Below, piece by piece: positions 44,598 to 52,449 of a DNA stretch of 64,000 bases. How positions within the stretch are numbered: the stretch's first letter is position 1; every line of letters starts with the position of its first letter. The notes beneath the pieces were generated by a model. The model searched no databases. It was not told the DNA's origin and was given only the letters and a program-made list of their open reading frames with translations. Both the position numbers and the translations under genes were made by a program. Source of the DNA: Streptomyces sp. NBC_00440 (GTDB lineage Bacteria > Actinomycetota > Actinomycetes > Streptomycetales > Streptomycetaceae); NCBI RefSeq assembly GCF_036014215.1, contig NZ_CP107921.1, forward strand, positions 3,273,001-3,337,000, read 5' to 3'.

Positions 44598-44822
44598 TCA
44601 CCACCTTCCCGACATCCGCAGGGCGACGAGCCGGGTCCGCGAGTGCATGGTGAGCAGTTCGCCGGACTCGAAGCGAAGCTGCTTCGCGAATCCAGGCAGT
44701 TGGAGGATGTCGGCCACGCGGCATGGTTGGCCGCCGATCTGGATGACGTCGCCGCGCTGGACGCTGGCCGAGGTGATCTCGACGTTGGCGGCGGTACTTC
44801 CGCTGGGTGTCCATCTCCTCAC
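44598..44822 (-). CDS. Small conserved hypothetical protein
   Basis: A 74-residue protein with VEITSASVQRGDVIQIGGQP and CRVADILQLPGFAKQLRFES, a small beta-rich fold. GTG 44822 has GGGAGG nine bases upstream and overlaps the stop of the preceding gene (GTGA). It ends two bases before the GntR start. Similar proteins accompany GntR genes in Streptomyces; no function known. Confidence 0.7.
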   Translation of the reverse strand: MRRWTPSGSTAANVEITSASVQRGDVIQIGGQPCRVADILQLPGFAKQLRFESGELLTMHSRTRLVALRMSGRW

Positions 44823-45019
44823 GTGGCCACCTCCCTCGGGGTGGTCGGGACGACGGTCGGGTGGCAGGGGCAGTCGCACGCTTCGTAGATCACGGGGACT
44901 CCGACCGGTGCCACGGCCGGAGAGGAGTACGCGCATTCACGGTGAGTGCCGATCGAGCACGAACTCGACTTGTAAGGGGCCGCCTTCATCGCCATACGTG
45001 GCTGCTGGCGAGCGGGCAT
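44819..45019 (-). CDS. Small Cys-rich hypothetical protein
   Basis: A 66-residue protein with SCSIGTHRECAYSSPA and YEACDCPCHP; the five Cys and His residues suggest a metal site. It is overlapped at both ends by neighbouring small genes (one base at 45019, four at 44822), which supports it being real. Function unknown. Confidence 0.65.
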   Translation of the reverse strand: MPARQQPRMAMKAAPYKSSSCSIGTHRECAYSSPAVAPVGVPVIYEACDCPCHPTVVPTTPREVAT

Positions 45020-45315
45020 CAGACAGCCTCCGCCGCGGAAAACCGGCTGCGGAGAAGGGAGGCGGGCAGCCCGGCTGCCTGGTGTCGTCGCCTCTGTTCC
45101 TCACTGGCCAGCACATATGGACGGACGAGCTCCGTCTCCTCCCCGGCGAGGACCTCGATGTGAGCTTGAAACCGCCCTGTCGGCAGCGAGGGCGGATTGA
45201 AGGCGCTGAGGTGCACGACTCGCGTTCGGGTGGGTGTTAAGGGGCGGCTATGCCGACACTTCGAGAGGCGCCGCTCACTGGTGCGTGAGAGGGCATGGCG
45301 GATACGGTTGAACAC
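45019..45315 (-). CDS. Small basic hypothetical protein
   Basis: A 98-residue protein starting MFNRIRHALSRTSERRLSKC, with a basic N-terminal half and EETELVRPYVLASEEQRRRH in the second half. It is first in the coupled run of small genes. Similar sequences occur in Streptomyces beside regulatory islands; no function is known to me. Confidence 0.6.
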   Translation of the reverse strand: MFNRIRHALSRTSERRLSKCRHSRPLTPTRTRVVHLSAFNPPSLPTGRFQAHIEVLAGEETELVRPYVLASEEQRRRHQAAGLPASLLRSRFSAAEAV

Positions 45316-45327
45316 GCTGATCAGCTC

Positions 45328-45606
45328 CTATCGCTGATGGCCAGGTCCCCGGACATCACCCGTCGCGGGGACCGTTCTGCGTACGGCGGCCCATAAGGTG
45401 CGGCCGTTCACGTTGCTGGCGAGAAGGCCGAATCGATCGGCATCCGCCACCACTTCCAGGACCTCCCTCCATGAGTCGGCGGGGAAGTCGTCCGGCACCT
45501 CCACTTCGATCGACGTGTGTCGCGCGTGCTGCTCCACGCGCGGGGTGAGTCCGGCGGCGGACAACCGGGCGGCGATGTTCGCGGCGCTCAGTTCGGAAGC
45601 GGGCAC
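45328..45606 (-). CDS. Small hypothetical protein divergent from GntR
   Basis: A 92-residue protein with SIEVEVPDDFPADSWREVLE and VVADADRFGLLASNVNGRTL, an alpha/beta pattern without known motif. It starts with GTG 45606. The CTAG-type operator sites lie between it and the divergent GntR gene, so it may be controlled by that regulator. Confidence 0.6.
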   Translation of the reverse strand: MPASELSAANIAARLSAAGLTPRVEQHARHTSIEVEVPDDFPADSWREVLEVVADADRFGLLASNVNGRTLWAAVRRTVPATGDVRGPGHQR

Positions 45607-45643
45607 AGGTGTCTCCGTCGCCAGGTGATCACAGTACGTGAAG

Positions 45644-45674
45644 CTAGTTAACTAGATTAGAGCTAGTGGACTAG
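45644..45674. promoter_or_regulatory. Paired CTAGTNNACTAG operator sites
   Basis: CTAGTTAACTAG (45644-45655) and CTAGTGGACTAG (45663-45674), 19 bases centre to centre, lie 9 bases before the GntR start at 45684. They are very likely bound by that GntR protein for autoregulation and control of the divergent gene. Confidence 0.75.
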
Positions 45675-45683
45675 ATTTTCCAT

Positions 45684-46439
45684 ATGCCTGAGCAACCGCC
45701 CTATCTCCGCATCGCCGACACCCTTGGGCAGCGGATCGCGGACCACGAGTGGACGCCGGGCGATCGGCTGCCCTCACGCGCCCAGATCGCCCAGGAATGC
45801 GGCGTCGGCGAGAACGTGGTCCGACGGGCTCAGGAGCTACTGATCTCCCAAGGGGTTCTGGAAGGACGCGCCGGTTCCGGCACGTACGTCGCTGAGCCCC
45901 GCCAGCGCGTGCGAGTGGTCCGCTCCACGGCACGCGAGCAGCGCGACGGTTCCCCGTTCCGCGCGGACATGAAGGCCGTTGGCAAGCAGGGGGACTGGGA
46001 GAGCAGGACCGAGGCCAAGGTCCCCGCACCGACGGACATCGCGGCTCGGCTCGGTATCGCCGAAGGCGACCTGTGCGTCCGCACCGTGTACGAGTTCCTG
46101 GCCGACGCCAGGCCGGTGCAGCTGTCGACGAGCTGGGAACCGCACGACCTCACCGCCGGCACACTCGTCGTCCTTCCCGAGGGTGGGCCGCACGCCGGGG
46201 CGGGCGTCGTGAACCGCATGGCCGAGATCGGCATCACCGTCAGCCATGCAGTGGAGCAGCCGGAGCCACGGCAGGCGACCGGCGAGGAGGCGTCAATCCT
46301 GGGCATCCAGAAGGCCGCACTCGTCACTCACATCCGACGGACGTACTACAGCGACGAGGGTCGGCCCGTGGAGACGGCGGACATCATCGTGCCCGCGGCT
46401 CACTGCGAGATCGTCTATGAGATTCCGATCAACCGATAG
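45684..46439 (+). CDS. GntR/UTRA-family transcriptional regulator
   Basis: A 251-residue regulator: winged helix YLRIADTLGQRIADHEWTPG, LPSRAQIAQECGVGENVVRR, GVLEGRAGSGTYVAEP, then a UTRA domain (VRTVYEFLADARPVQLSTSW). It ends near the right edge of the element. Two CTAGTNNACTAG sites precede it. Its targets inside the element are probably itself and the 45328-45606 gene. Confidence 0.88.
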   Translation: MPEQPPYLRIADTLGQRIADHEWTPGDRLPSRAQIAQECGVGENVVRRAQELLISQGVLEGRAGSGTYVAEPRQRVRVVRSTAREQRDGSPFRADMKAVGKQGDWESRTEAKVPAPTDIAARLGIAEGDLCVRTVYEFLADARPVQLSTSWEPHDLTAGTLVVLPEGGPHAGAGVVNRMAEIGITVSHAVEQPEPRQATGEEASILGIQKAALVTHIRRTYYSDEGRPVETADIIVPAAHCEIVYEIPINR

Positions 46440-46458
46440 CCCCGTCTAGGGTTCCCAC

Positions 46459-46659
46459 ATGGCCAACGACTCAGCCTCTTGCCCCGAGTGCGGCCAATCT
46501 CTGGCAGGAGGCGGGCTCGTACTCTCCCGGCGGGACGACGACGGCCGGCGGACGTGCCGCTCGCTGTGGCGGTGTCCCGATCGGCACACCTGGTGGAGAT
46601 GGGCAGACCGACCGGATGAACCGCTGGAGGTCTGTCCCGTCCCGGAGCTGTTTCGTTGA
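46459..46659 (+). CDS. Small zinc-ribbon protein
   Basis: A 66-residue protein with CPECG near the N-terminus and a second pair of possible ligands in SLWRCPDRHTWWRW, ending LEVCPVPELFR. It follows the GntR gene by 19 bases and is the last gene before attR. Its stop codon lies inside the first TTGACATC arm-site motif. Function unknown. Confidence 0.7.
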   Translation: MANDSASCPECGQSLAGGGLVLSRRDDDGRRTCRSLWRCPDRHTWWRWADRPDEPLEVCPVPELFR

Positions 46660-46680
46660 CATCCAAAGTTGACATCAACG
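46656..46680 (+). promoter_or_regulatory. Candidate integrase arm-type sites, right end
   Basis: Two direct TTGACATC copies 13 bases apart and followed by AACG, identical in motif, spacing and orientation to those at 32013-32037. They lie 84 bases inside the attR core. Confidence 0.5.
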
Positions 46681-46763
46681 AGGCCGGACGGCGGCACGCA
46701 CCCGCACCCCTATACGGCCGTCGGGCCAGGCAACGGAGGCCTATTGGACAGGCCCGGATCGAA

Positions 46764-46806
46764 CTCCTAAAGCGGGTGTCGCAGGTTCGAATCCTGCCGG
46801 GGGCAC
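46764..46806 (+). repeat. attR core, 43-bp direct repeat
   Basis: A perfect copy of 31924-31966, that is the tRNA-Arg anticodon loop to acceptor end, without the 5' half of a tRNA. It marks the right boundary of the element. Confidence 0.95.
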
Positions 46807-46853
46807 AACGTACTACCGCGCTCACCTGGGGTTTCTCCCTCAGGTAGCGGCCC

Positions 46854-46876
46854 GGCCTCGGACTTCGTCCGGGGCC
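46854..46876 (+). terminator. Hairpin after attR, probably the original tRNA terminator
   Basis: GGCCTCGGAC, three bases, GTCCGGGGCC (one wobble), followed by GTTT. Before integration this would have stood about 50 bases after the tRNA-Arg gene. Confidence 0.55.
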
Positions 46877-46967
46877 GTTTGCGTGAGCGATCTTCGCAAG
46901 GCGCGAGGCTGCGGCGATGGTGGGCGAGACGGTGGACGACCGGTTTATGCCTTGCGGGCCGGGGCGT

Positions 46968-47143
46968 TCAGTGGGTTCCTGCCCGGAGGGTGAAGCCGCC
47001 GTCGTCAGGCAGGATGACGCCGGTGATGAACGCGGACTCGTCCGAGGCGAGGAAGAGTGCCGCGTCGGCGACGTCCTGGCTGGTTCCCCGGTGGCCCATG
47101 GGGACCATTCCCGCACGTGCGGCCGCCACCTCGTCGCGGTGGG
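46968..47143 (-). pseudogene. Truncated short-chain dehydrogenase/reductase (C-terminus only)
   Basis: The frame encodes the typical SDR ending GTSQDVADAALFLASDESAF, ITGVILPDDGGFTLRAGTH. Only about 58 codons remain; no Rossmann motif or YxxxK active site exists upstream, where the P450 operon promoter region (47184-47322) follows. It is a remnant, not a working gene. Confidence 0.7.
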
Positions 47144-47322
47144 TTCGGCCGCGGATCCCCCTCCCCGCTCCCATTCCTCCCACACCCCCGAAACCAGGCT
47201 GGACACGGGACCGGCGGAGTCGTAACGTCCGTGACTGAACTTAGTTAGGTGACTGGTGCAGCGATATTGCTGCCCTGTACCGCGCTGCCTCGTTTCAAGA
47301 GGCGCGCCGGAGGTATCCCCCC

Positions 47323-47517
47323 ATGAAGATCGCCATCGAAGAGGACAAGTGCTGCGGGGCCGGCCAGTGCGTGCTGGTGGCGCCGGAGGTGTTCGACCAG
47401 CGGGACGAGGACGGCATCGTCGTCCTGTTGGACCCGGACCCGCCGCAGGAGCAGTACGGGAACGTGCGTGAGGCTGCGGCCGTCTGTCCCGCAGCCGCCA
47501 TCGAGGTGCGCGAGTGA
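47323..47517 (+). CDS. [3Fe-4S] ferredoxin
   Basis: A 64-residue P450-type ferredoxin. The cluster ligands are in DKCCGAGQCVLVAPEVFD and AAAVCPAAAI, with the usual Cys spacing for a 3Fe-4S cluster (CxxxxxC...CP). It passes electrons from the reductase encoded next to the P450. The next gene overlaps it by four bases (GTGA). Confidence 0.9.
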   Translation: MKIAIEEDKCCGAGQCVLVAPEVFDQRDEDGIVVLLDPDPPQEQYGNVREAAAVCPAAAIEVRE

Positions 47518-48785
47518 CGTGGCCGCGCTCCGTCGTGGTCGTCGGCGCCTCGGCGGCCGGTCTCGCCGCCGCCGAAGGGCTGCGCCGCCAGGGCTACGAC
47601 GGCACGCTGACACTGCTCGGCGAGGAAGAGCACACTCCGTACGACCGGCCGCCGCTGTCCAAGCAGCTGCTGTCGGGCAGTTGGGAAGCCGAGCGTCTCG
47701 CGCTGCGTACCCCCGAGGCGTTGTCGGGGCTGGATCTGGACCTGCGGCCCGGTTCGACAGCCATGGCCCTGGACACCGGGACGCGTGAGGTGGTGCTGGC
47801 CGGCGGTTCCCGGGTGGCGTACGAGGCGCTCGTGGTCGCCACCGGCACTCGCGCCCGGCGTCTGCCCGGCACCGAGGACGTGACCGGGGTGCATGTACTG
47901 CGCACCCTGGAGGATGCCCTCGCACTGAAAGCGGGGCTCGCGCTCGCGCCGCACTTGGTGGTCGTCGGCGGAGGCTTCGTCGGCGCGGAGGCCGCCGCCG
48001 TCGCGCGTGGCCTGGGCTGCGAGGTCACCCTGGTCACCGACACTCCGCAGCCGATGAGTGACGCCCTGGGCTCCGACGTCGGCGCCATGCTGCGCCAGGT
48101 GCACGCCGAGCACGGGGTGCGCATCGAGACGGATGTGAGCGTCGAGCGGGTCCTGAGCGATCGTGGGCGGGCGACCGGCGTCGCCCTGTCCGACGGCCGC
48201 ACGGTGAGCGCCGGTGCGGTGCTGGTCGGCATCGGCGCACAGCCCAACGTCGAATGGCTGGCGGGCAGCGGCGTCCCGCTCGGCAACGGTGTCGAGTGCG
48301 ACGCCACCCTCTGTGCCGGGGACGGCGTCTGGGCCGCGGGCGATGTCGCCTCCTGGCCCGATCCGGTCACCGGGACGCGTATCCGGATCGAGCACCGCAC
48401 CAACGCCGCCGAACAGGGACTGGCGGCCGCGCGCAACCTGCTGGCCGGGCCCGGCGCCGCGAAGCCGTTCAGCACGGTGCCCTACGTGTGGTCCGACCAG
48501 TACGACCTGAAGATCCAGATCCATGGGCTCACCCGCGGAGCCGATCAATTCACGCTCGTGGACGGCTCCTTGGAGCAGCGGAAGTTCACCGCTCTCTACG
48601 GAAAGGGCGGCCGGGTCTGCGCAGCGGTCGGCGTCAACATGCTCCGCCCGCTGCGCGCCCTGCGCGCCCTCGTGGCCGCCCGCGCCCCGTGGGACGAGGC
48701 CCTGGCAGCAGCTGCGGAGGCGCAGACATCCACGTCATCCACGTCCTCCGACAGCAATCCCGCAACGACCGGAAGGGCCCGCTGA
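47514..48785 (+). CDS. FAD-dependent ferredoxin reductase
   Basis: A 423-residue flavoprotein that takes NAD(P)H electrons to the ferredoxin. FAD motif SVVVVGASAAGLAAAEGLRR at the N-terminus, PYDRPPLSKQLL, NAD motif HLVVVGGGFVGAEAAAVARG, and the second FAD site GVWAAGDVASW. Start GTG overlaps the ferredoxin stop, and its stop overlaps the next start (TGATG). The C-terminal 20 residues are a Thr/Ser-rich tail. Confidence 0.9.
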   Translation: MTWPRSVVVVGASAAGLAAAEGLRRQGYDGTLTLLGEEEHTPYDRPPLSKQLLSGSWEAERLALRTPEALSGLDLDLRPGSTAMALDTGTREVVLAGGSRVAYEALVVATGTRARRLPGTEDVTGVHVLRTLEDALALKAGLALAPHLVVVGGGFVGAEAAAVARGLGCEVTLVTDTPQPMSDALGSDVGAMLRQVHAEHGVRIETDVSVERVLSDRGRATGVALSDGRTVSAGAVLVGIGAQPNVEWLAGSGVPLGNGVECDATLCAGDGVWAAGDVASWPDPVTGTRIRIEHRTNAAEQGLAAARNLLAGPGAAKPFSTVPYVWSDQYDLKIQIHGLTRGADQFTLVDGSLEQRKFTALYGKGGRVCAAVGVNMLRPLRALRALVAARAPWDEALAAAAEAQTSTSSTSSDSNPATTGRAR

Positions 48786-50164
48786 TGCCCGCAGACAGCG
48801 CAAGCGCAGACCGTGCAAGTGCAGACGGATCGATCGCAGACCGGCCGGGCACAGACGGATCGGACGCAGACGAACCGGGCGCAGACCGATCGGCCACAGG
48901 CGCCGGTAGGCCGCGGGCCGGCGTCGTGGGGCTCGGCATGATCGGCGGTGGGGTTGCCGTCAGCCTGGCCCGCAGCGGCCGGACCCCGGTGGTCCACGAC
49001 ATCCGCCCGGACGCAGCGGACCTGCTGGACGGCGTACCGGCTCCCCGGTCCTCGCCCGCCGAGGTCGCGCGGCGCAGCGACGTGGTGATGGTGGCGGTCG
49101 TCAATGCCGCACAGGCCCGCGACGTGATCTGCGGCGAGAGCGGGCTGCTGTCCGCGGCCCATCCGGACCTGACGGTCGTACTGCTCAGCACCGTCGAGCT
49201 GCCCACCGTCCGCGAACTGGCCGCCGCCTGCCGGGAGTCGGGCGTCGGATTCCTTGACTGCGGGGTCACCCCGGGCGACAAGGCCGCCGAGCACGGCATG
49301 GTCGCCATCGTCGGCGGCGCCGACGCAACCGTCGAACGGGCGATGCCGGTGCTGCGGGACTGGGCCAAGAAGGTCGTGCACTGCGGCCCTTCCGGCGCCG
49401 GAATGGCCACCAAGATCGCCCGCAATGTCGTCACGTACGGCAGCTGGCGCACCGTGGCCGAAGCCTCCGCGCTGGTGGAGGCGGCGGGTGTGGACCTCGG
49501 CGCGCTCGCCACCGTCATCGAGAGCGCCGACCCCGAAGGCGCCACCCTGCTGCAGCTGCTGCACATGAAGCAGGACGGCGTACCGGAGTCGCTGCTGCGG
49601 CAGGTCGAGACCCTGATGGTCAAGGACCTCGGCGCGGCACAGGAGTTGGGTGCCTCGCTCGGCGTGGACACACCTCTGGTGGACGTCACCCGCGAGGGCG
49701 CCCGGCAGACCCTCGGACTGGACGACGCTCCCGCACGGCCACTCACGCCGCTGCCTCAGGACCGGCGTGAGCGGGGCGTGGAAATGATGAAGCGGGTCTA
49801 CGGACCCGAACTGGCGGACCGCGTCGGCGAGCCCGCCGACCCTTTCACGACCGACACCGTCGACTACCTCTTCGCGGATGTCTGGAGCCGTTCTGAACTG
49901 TCCGTACGCGACCGGCGGCTGCTCACCCTCGGCGTCGCCGCGTCCACCGGCCGGGCCGACCTGATCCAGATCCAGACCGCCGGCGCCCTGGCCAACGGGG
50001 AGTTCAGCCCGGAGCAGCTGCACGAGGCCGTGCTGCACCTGGCGCTCTACGTCGGCTGGTGCAACGCCACCGCCACCTACCAGGGCGTCACCGCAGCCCT
50101 GGCCGCCCACACCACCGCACCCGACCACACCGCATCCGACCACACCCCCACGGAGAAGCGATGA
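48785..50164 (+). CDS. Fusion of 3-hydroxyisobutyrate-dehydrogenase-like and carboxymuconolactone-decarboxylase-like domains
   Basis: A 459-residue protein. After a repetitive Asp/Ala-rich N-terminus (residues 1-40, built on ADGSDADEPGADRSA), residues 45-330 form a beta-hydroxyacid dehydrogenase: VVGLGMIGGGVAVSLARSG (NAD), LLSTVELPTVRELA, and SGAGMATKIARNVVTYGSW around the catalytic lysine. Residues about 340-450 form a CMD domain (VYGPELADRVGEPADPF, EAVLHLALYVGWCNA). The two activities probably act in sequence on the P450 product. Coupled to the P450 by ATGA. Confidence 0.85.
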   Translation: MPADSASADRASADGSIADRPGTDGSDADEPGADRSATGAGRPRAGVVGLGMIGGGVAVSLARSGRTPVVHDIRPDAADLLDGVPAPRSSPAEVARRSDVVMVAVVNAAQARDVICGESGLLSAAHPDLTVVLLSTVELPTVRELAAACRESGVGFLDCGVTPGDKAAEHGMVAIVGGADATVERAMPVLRDWAKKVVHCGPSGAGMATKIARNVVTYGSWRTVAEASALVEAAGVDLGALATVIESADPEGATLLQLLHMKQDGVPESLLRQVETLMVKDLGAAQELGASLGVDTPLVDVTREGARQTLGLDDAPARPLTPLPQDRRERGVEMMKRVYGPELADRVGEPADPFTTDTVDYLFADVWSRSELSVRDRRLLTLGVAASTGRADLIQIQTAGALANGEFSPEQLHEAVLHLALYVGWCNATATYQGVTAALAAHTTAPDHTASDHTPTEKR

Positions 50165-51369
50165 CCGCGCCCCTTCCCGCCATGCCCGTCCAGCGCACCC
50201 GGCCGCTCGACCCGCCGCTGGAGTACGACCAGTTGCGCGAGGAGCAGCCCGTCACCCGGGTCCGCTTCCCCAACGGCTCCACCGGCTGGCTGGTGACCCG
50301 CTTCGAGGAAGGCAGTCAGGTCTTCTCCGACCCGCGGATGAGCGCCCGCCGTCCCCGGCACGACACCCCCGAGGGCGAAGTCTCCGAGGCCGACCAGGAG
50401 GCGCCGTTCAACCCGACGTTCGTGATGATGGACGAACCCGACCACAGCCAGTACCGCAGGCTGCTGACCGGCCGCTTCACACCGAAGAACGTACAGAAGC
50501 GGCTCCAGCCCTACATTGACCGCATCGTCGACGAGCACCTGGACGCCATCGCGGCCGGCCCGGAGACGTTCGACTTCGTGCAGGCGATGTCGCTGCCCAT
50601 TCCCTGCCTGGTGATCTGCGAGCTGCTCGGGGTGCCCTACGAGGACCGGGACGGCTTCCACCACGCCACCGAGGCCATGATGGACATGGCCAACCCCCGC
50701 GAGGAGCGCGACCGCGGCGCGAAGTGGCTCATCGACTACATCACGAATCTTGTCGCCGAGAAGCGCCGTACGGGCGCGGCCGACGGTCTGCTCGCAGAGC
50801 TGATCCAGGTCGCCGACGCGGAGGGGTCCTTCCTCAAGGACGACGAACTGATCGGCATGGGGGTGCTGTTGCTCTTCGCCGGGCACGACACCACCGCCGC
50901 CATGCTGGGCCTCTCCGCCTTCACCCTGCTCACCCACGACGAGCAGCGGAAGGACTTCACCGCCCACCCGGAGAAGACCGGCCCGGCCGTCGAGGAACTG
51001 CTGCGCTACCTGACCATCGTGCAGTTCGGTCTCGGCCGCGTCGCCAAGGAGAACCTCGAACTGGGCGGCCAGCAGATCGCGAAGGGCGACCTCGTGGTCG
51101 TCGCCATGCCCGCCGCCAACCGCGACCCGCGCGTCTTCGACAACCCGGACACCCCCGACTTCGACCGCAGGATGACCCGCCACCTGGCCTTCGGCTACGG
51201 CGTCCACCAGTGCCTGGGCCAGAACATCGCCCGCGCCGAGCTCAAGACGGTGCTGCCGCGGCTCTTCGCCCGCTTCCCCCATCTGCGCCTCGCGGTGCCC
51301 GCCGATGAGGTCCCCATGGACACATACGGCACCAACTACGCGGTGAAGAAGCTCATGGTCACCCGCTAG
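50161..51369 (+). CDS. Cytochrome P450
   Basis: A 402-residue bacterial class I P450. I-helix LLFAGHDTTAAMLGL, K-helix EELLR (ExxR), and the heme-thiolate loop FGYGVHQCLGQNIAR with the axial Cys are intact. The companion ferredoxin and reductase genes give a complete electron chain in one operon, and the dehydrogenase-CMD fusion suggests oxidative breakdown of a small organic compound. The substrate is unknown. Confidence 0.93.
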   Translation: MTAPLPAMPVQRTRPLDPPLEYDQLREEQPVTRVRFPNGSTGWLVTRFEEGSQVFSDPRMSARRPRHDTPEGEVSEADQEAPFNPTFVMMDEPDHSQYRRLLTGRFTPKNVQKRLQPYIDRIVDEHLDAIAAGPETFDFVQAMSLPIPCLVICELLGVPYEDRDGFHHATEAMMDMANPREERDRGAKWLIDYITNLVAEKRRTGAADGLLAELIQVADAEGSFLKDDELIGMGVLLLFAGHDTTAAMLGLSAFTLLTHDEQRKDFTAHPEKTGPAVEELLRYLTIVQFGLGRVAKENLELGGQQIAKGDLVVVAMPAANRDPRVFDNPDTPDFDRRMTRHLAFGYGVHQCLGQNIARAELKTVLPRLFARFPHLRLAVPADEVPMDTYGTNYAVKKLMVTR

Positions 51370-51440
51370 CCCGTGGTCTCTCGCTGGCTCGTGGACACCT
51401 GCTAGCTCGTGGTCACCCACTAGCCCGTGGTCACCCGCTG
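51355..51440. repeat. Tandem repeat derived from the P450 3' end
   Basis: Five imperfect copies of a unit close to GTGGTCACCCGCTAGCC start in the last codons of the P450 gene and continue past its stop. The rest of the gap up to 51625 shows no gene. Confidence 0.7.
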
Positions 51441-51625
51441 ACCCCGCCGTCCGCGGTGCCGGACGGCCACCCGACTGCCCGGCCGCCCGGCCGCAGCCGT
51501 CCGGCACCCCCACCCCCATCGACCCCGGCCTTCGCCACGACCACCTGGGGCAGCCCCGAGGCGGCCGGCGCGGCCGGGGCCTGCGGCGCGCGTAGGCTCG
51601 GGCGCGCAGAAGGAAAGGACCGACC

Positions 51626-52393
51626 ATGTGCGCGCAGCCGACCGAACCCGGGCAACCGGCCACCGAACGGGCCCGTTCCCGCAAGGGAGAGGGCGAACGG
51701 CTGCGCGGGGAGATCCTGGACGCGGTCAACCGGCTGCTGGTCGAGTGGGGCAGCACGGAGAAGCTCACCATCCGAGCAGTGGCCAAGGAGGTAGGGGTCT
51801 CCGCACCCAGCCTCTACCTGCACTTCTCCGACAAGACCGAGATGATCTGGGAAGCGCTCGCCGACAAGTACCGCGACCTCGCCGACCAGATGCGCGCCGC
51901 CGACGGAACCGCCCGCGTCGAGGGGGCGGACCTGCTCGCCCGGCTGCGGGCCCAGGTGCACACCTACTGCCGCTTCGCCCTCCGCGCACCGGGTCAGTAC
52001 CGGCTCATGTACGAGATGCGCCAGCCGGCCGTCGACGCCGACCGCATCGGACGCCACCCCGCCAGGCTGGTCTCGGAACGCTTCCGGGAGGCCGTCACCC
52101 GCTGCAAGAACGACGGCTACGCGCTCACCCTCCCTGTGGAGCAACTCGCCCAGACCCTGTGGGCCGGGCTGCACGGCAACGTCGCCCTCACCCACAGCCT
52201 CTTCCCCCACGCCTCCGCCGAACAACTCGTACTCGGCCTGGCGGACGGGCTCCTGGACTCCATGATCCACGCCCCCGGCACAGAGATCCGGAAGGTGCCG
52301 GACGAAGAGAACTCCGCGGTGGTGACCGCGATCCGGACCATACTCAGCACCGCCGAAGCCCCCGAGCAGAGCGACGCTGCCGCAGGGCGGTGA
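51626..52393 (+). CDS. TetR-family transcriptional regulator
   Basis: A 255-residue regulator: RLRGEILDAVNRLLVEWGST, LTIRAVAKEVGVSAPSLYLH, FSDKTEMI, then a TetR C-terminal ligand domain (LMYEMRQPAVDADRIG; GLHGNVALTHSLFP). ATG 51626 begins a basic leader. It follows the P450 operon on the same strand and probably controls it. Confidence 0.88.
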   Translation: MCAQPTEPGQPATERARSRKGEGERLRGEILDAVNRLLVEWGSTEKLTIRAVAKEVGVSAPSLYLHFSDKTEMIWEALADKYRDLADQMRAADGTARVEGADLLARLRAQVHTYCRFALRAPGQYRLMYEMRQPAVDADRIGRHPARLVSERFREAVTRCKNDGYALTLPVEQLAQTLWAGLHGNVALTHSLFPHASAEQLVLGLADGLLDSMIHAPGTEIRKVPDEENSAVVTAIRTILSTAEAPEQSDAAAGR

Positions 52394-52449
52394 GTGGCCT
52401 TCGGGAGCCGTTTGCGTGAGCGGTGCCCGGGCCCCGGCAGTTCAGTTGT

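Larger units (their letters stand above)
31924..46806. mobile_element. pSAM2-type AICE integrated in tRNA-Arg(CCU)
   Basis: The 14.9-kb segment is bounded by a 43-bp perfect direct repeat (31924-31966 and 46764-46806). It contains, from the tRNA inwards, tyrosine integrase, excisionase, a RepSA-like initiator, four small transfer/Spd-type genes, a DUF2637 protein, an FtsK-like Tra, a regulatory protein, a KorSA-like GntR repressor, a Pif-like Nudix gene and an immunity-like peptide. This is the order of an actinomycete integrative and conjugative element. The right third carries cargo and regulators. All core genes appear intact, so it may still be mobile. Confidence 0.95.

Noticed and set aside
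44206..45240. 344-codon plus-strand frame across the small-gene operon in the AICE
   Set aside because: It opposes five coupled minus-strand genes with better starts, overlaps and motifs.
46764..46806. Second tRNA-Arg gene at attR
   Set aside because: Only the 3' half is present; the 5' acceptor strand and D-arm are missing, so it is an att site.
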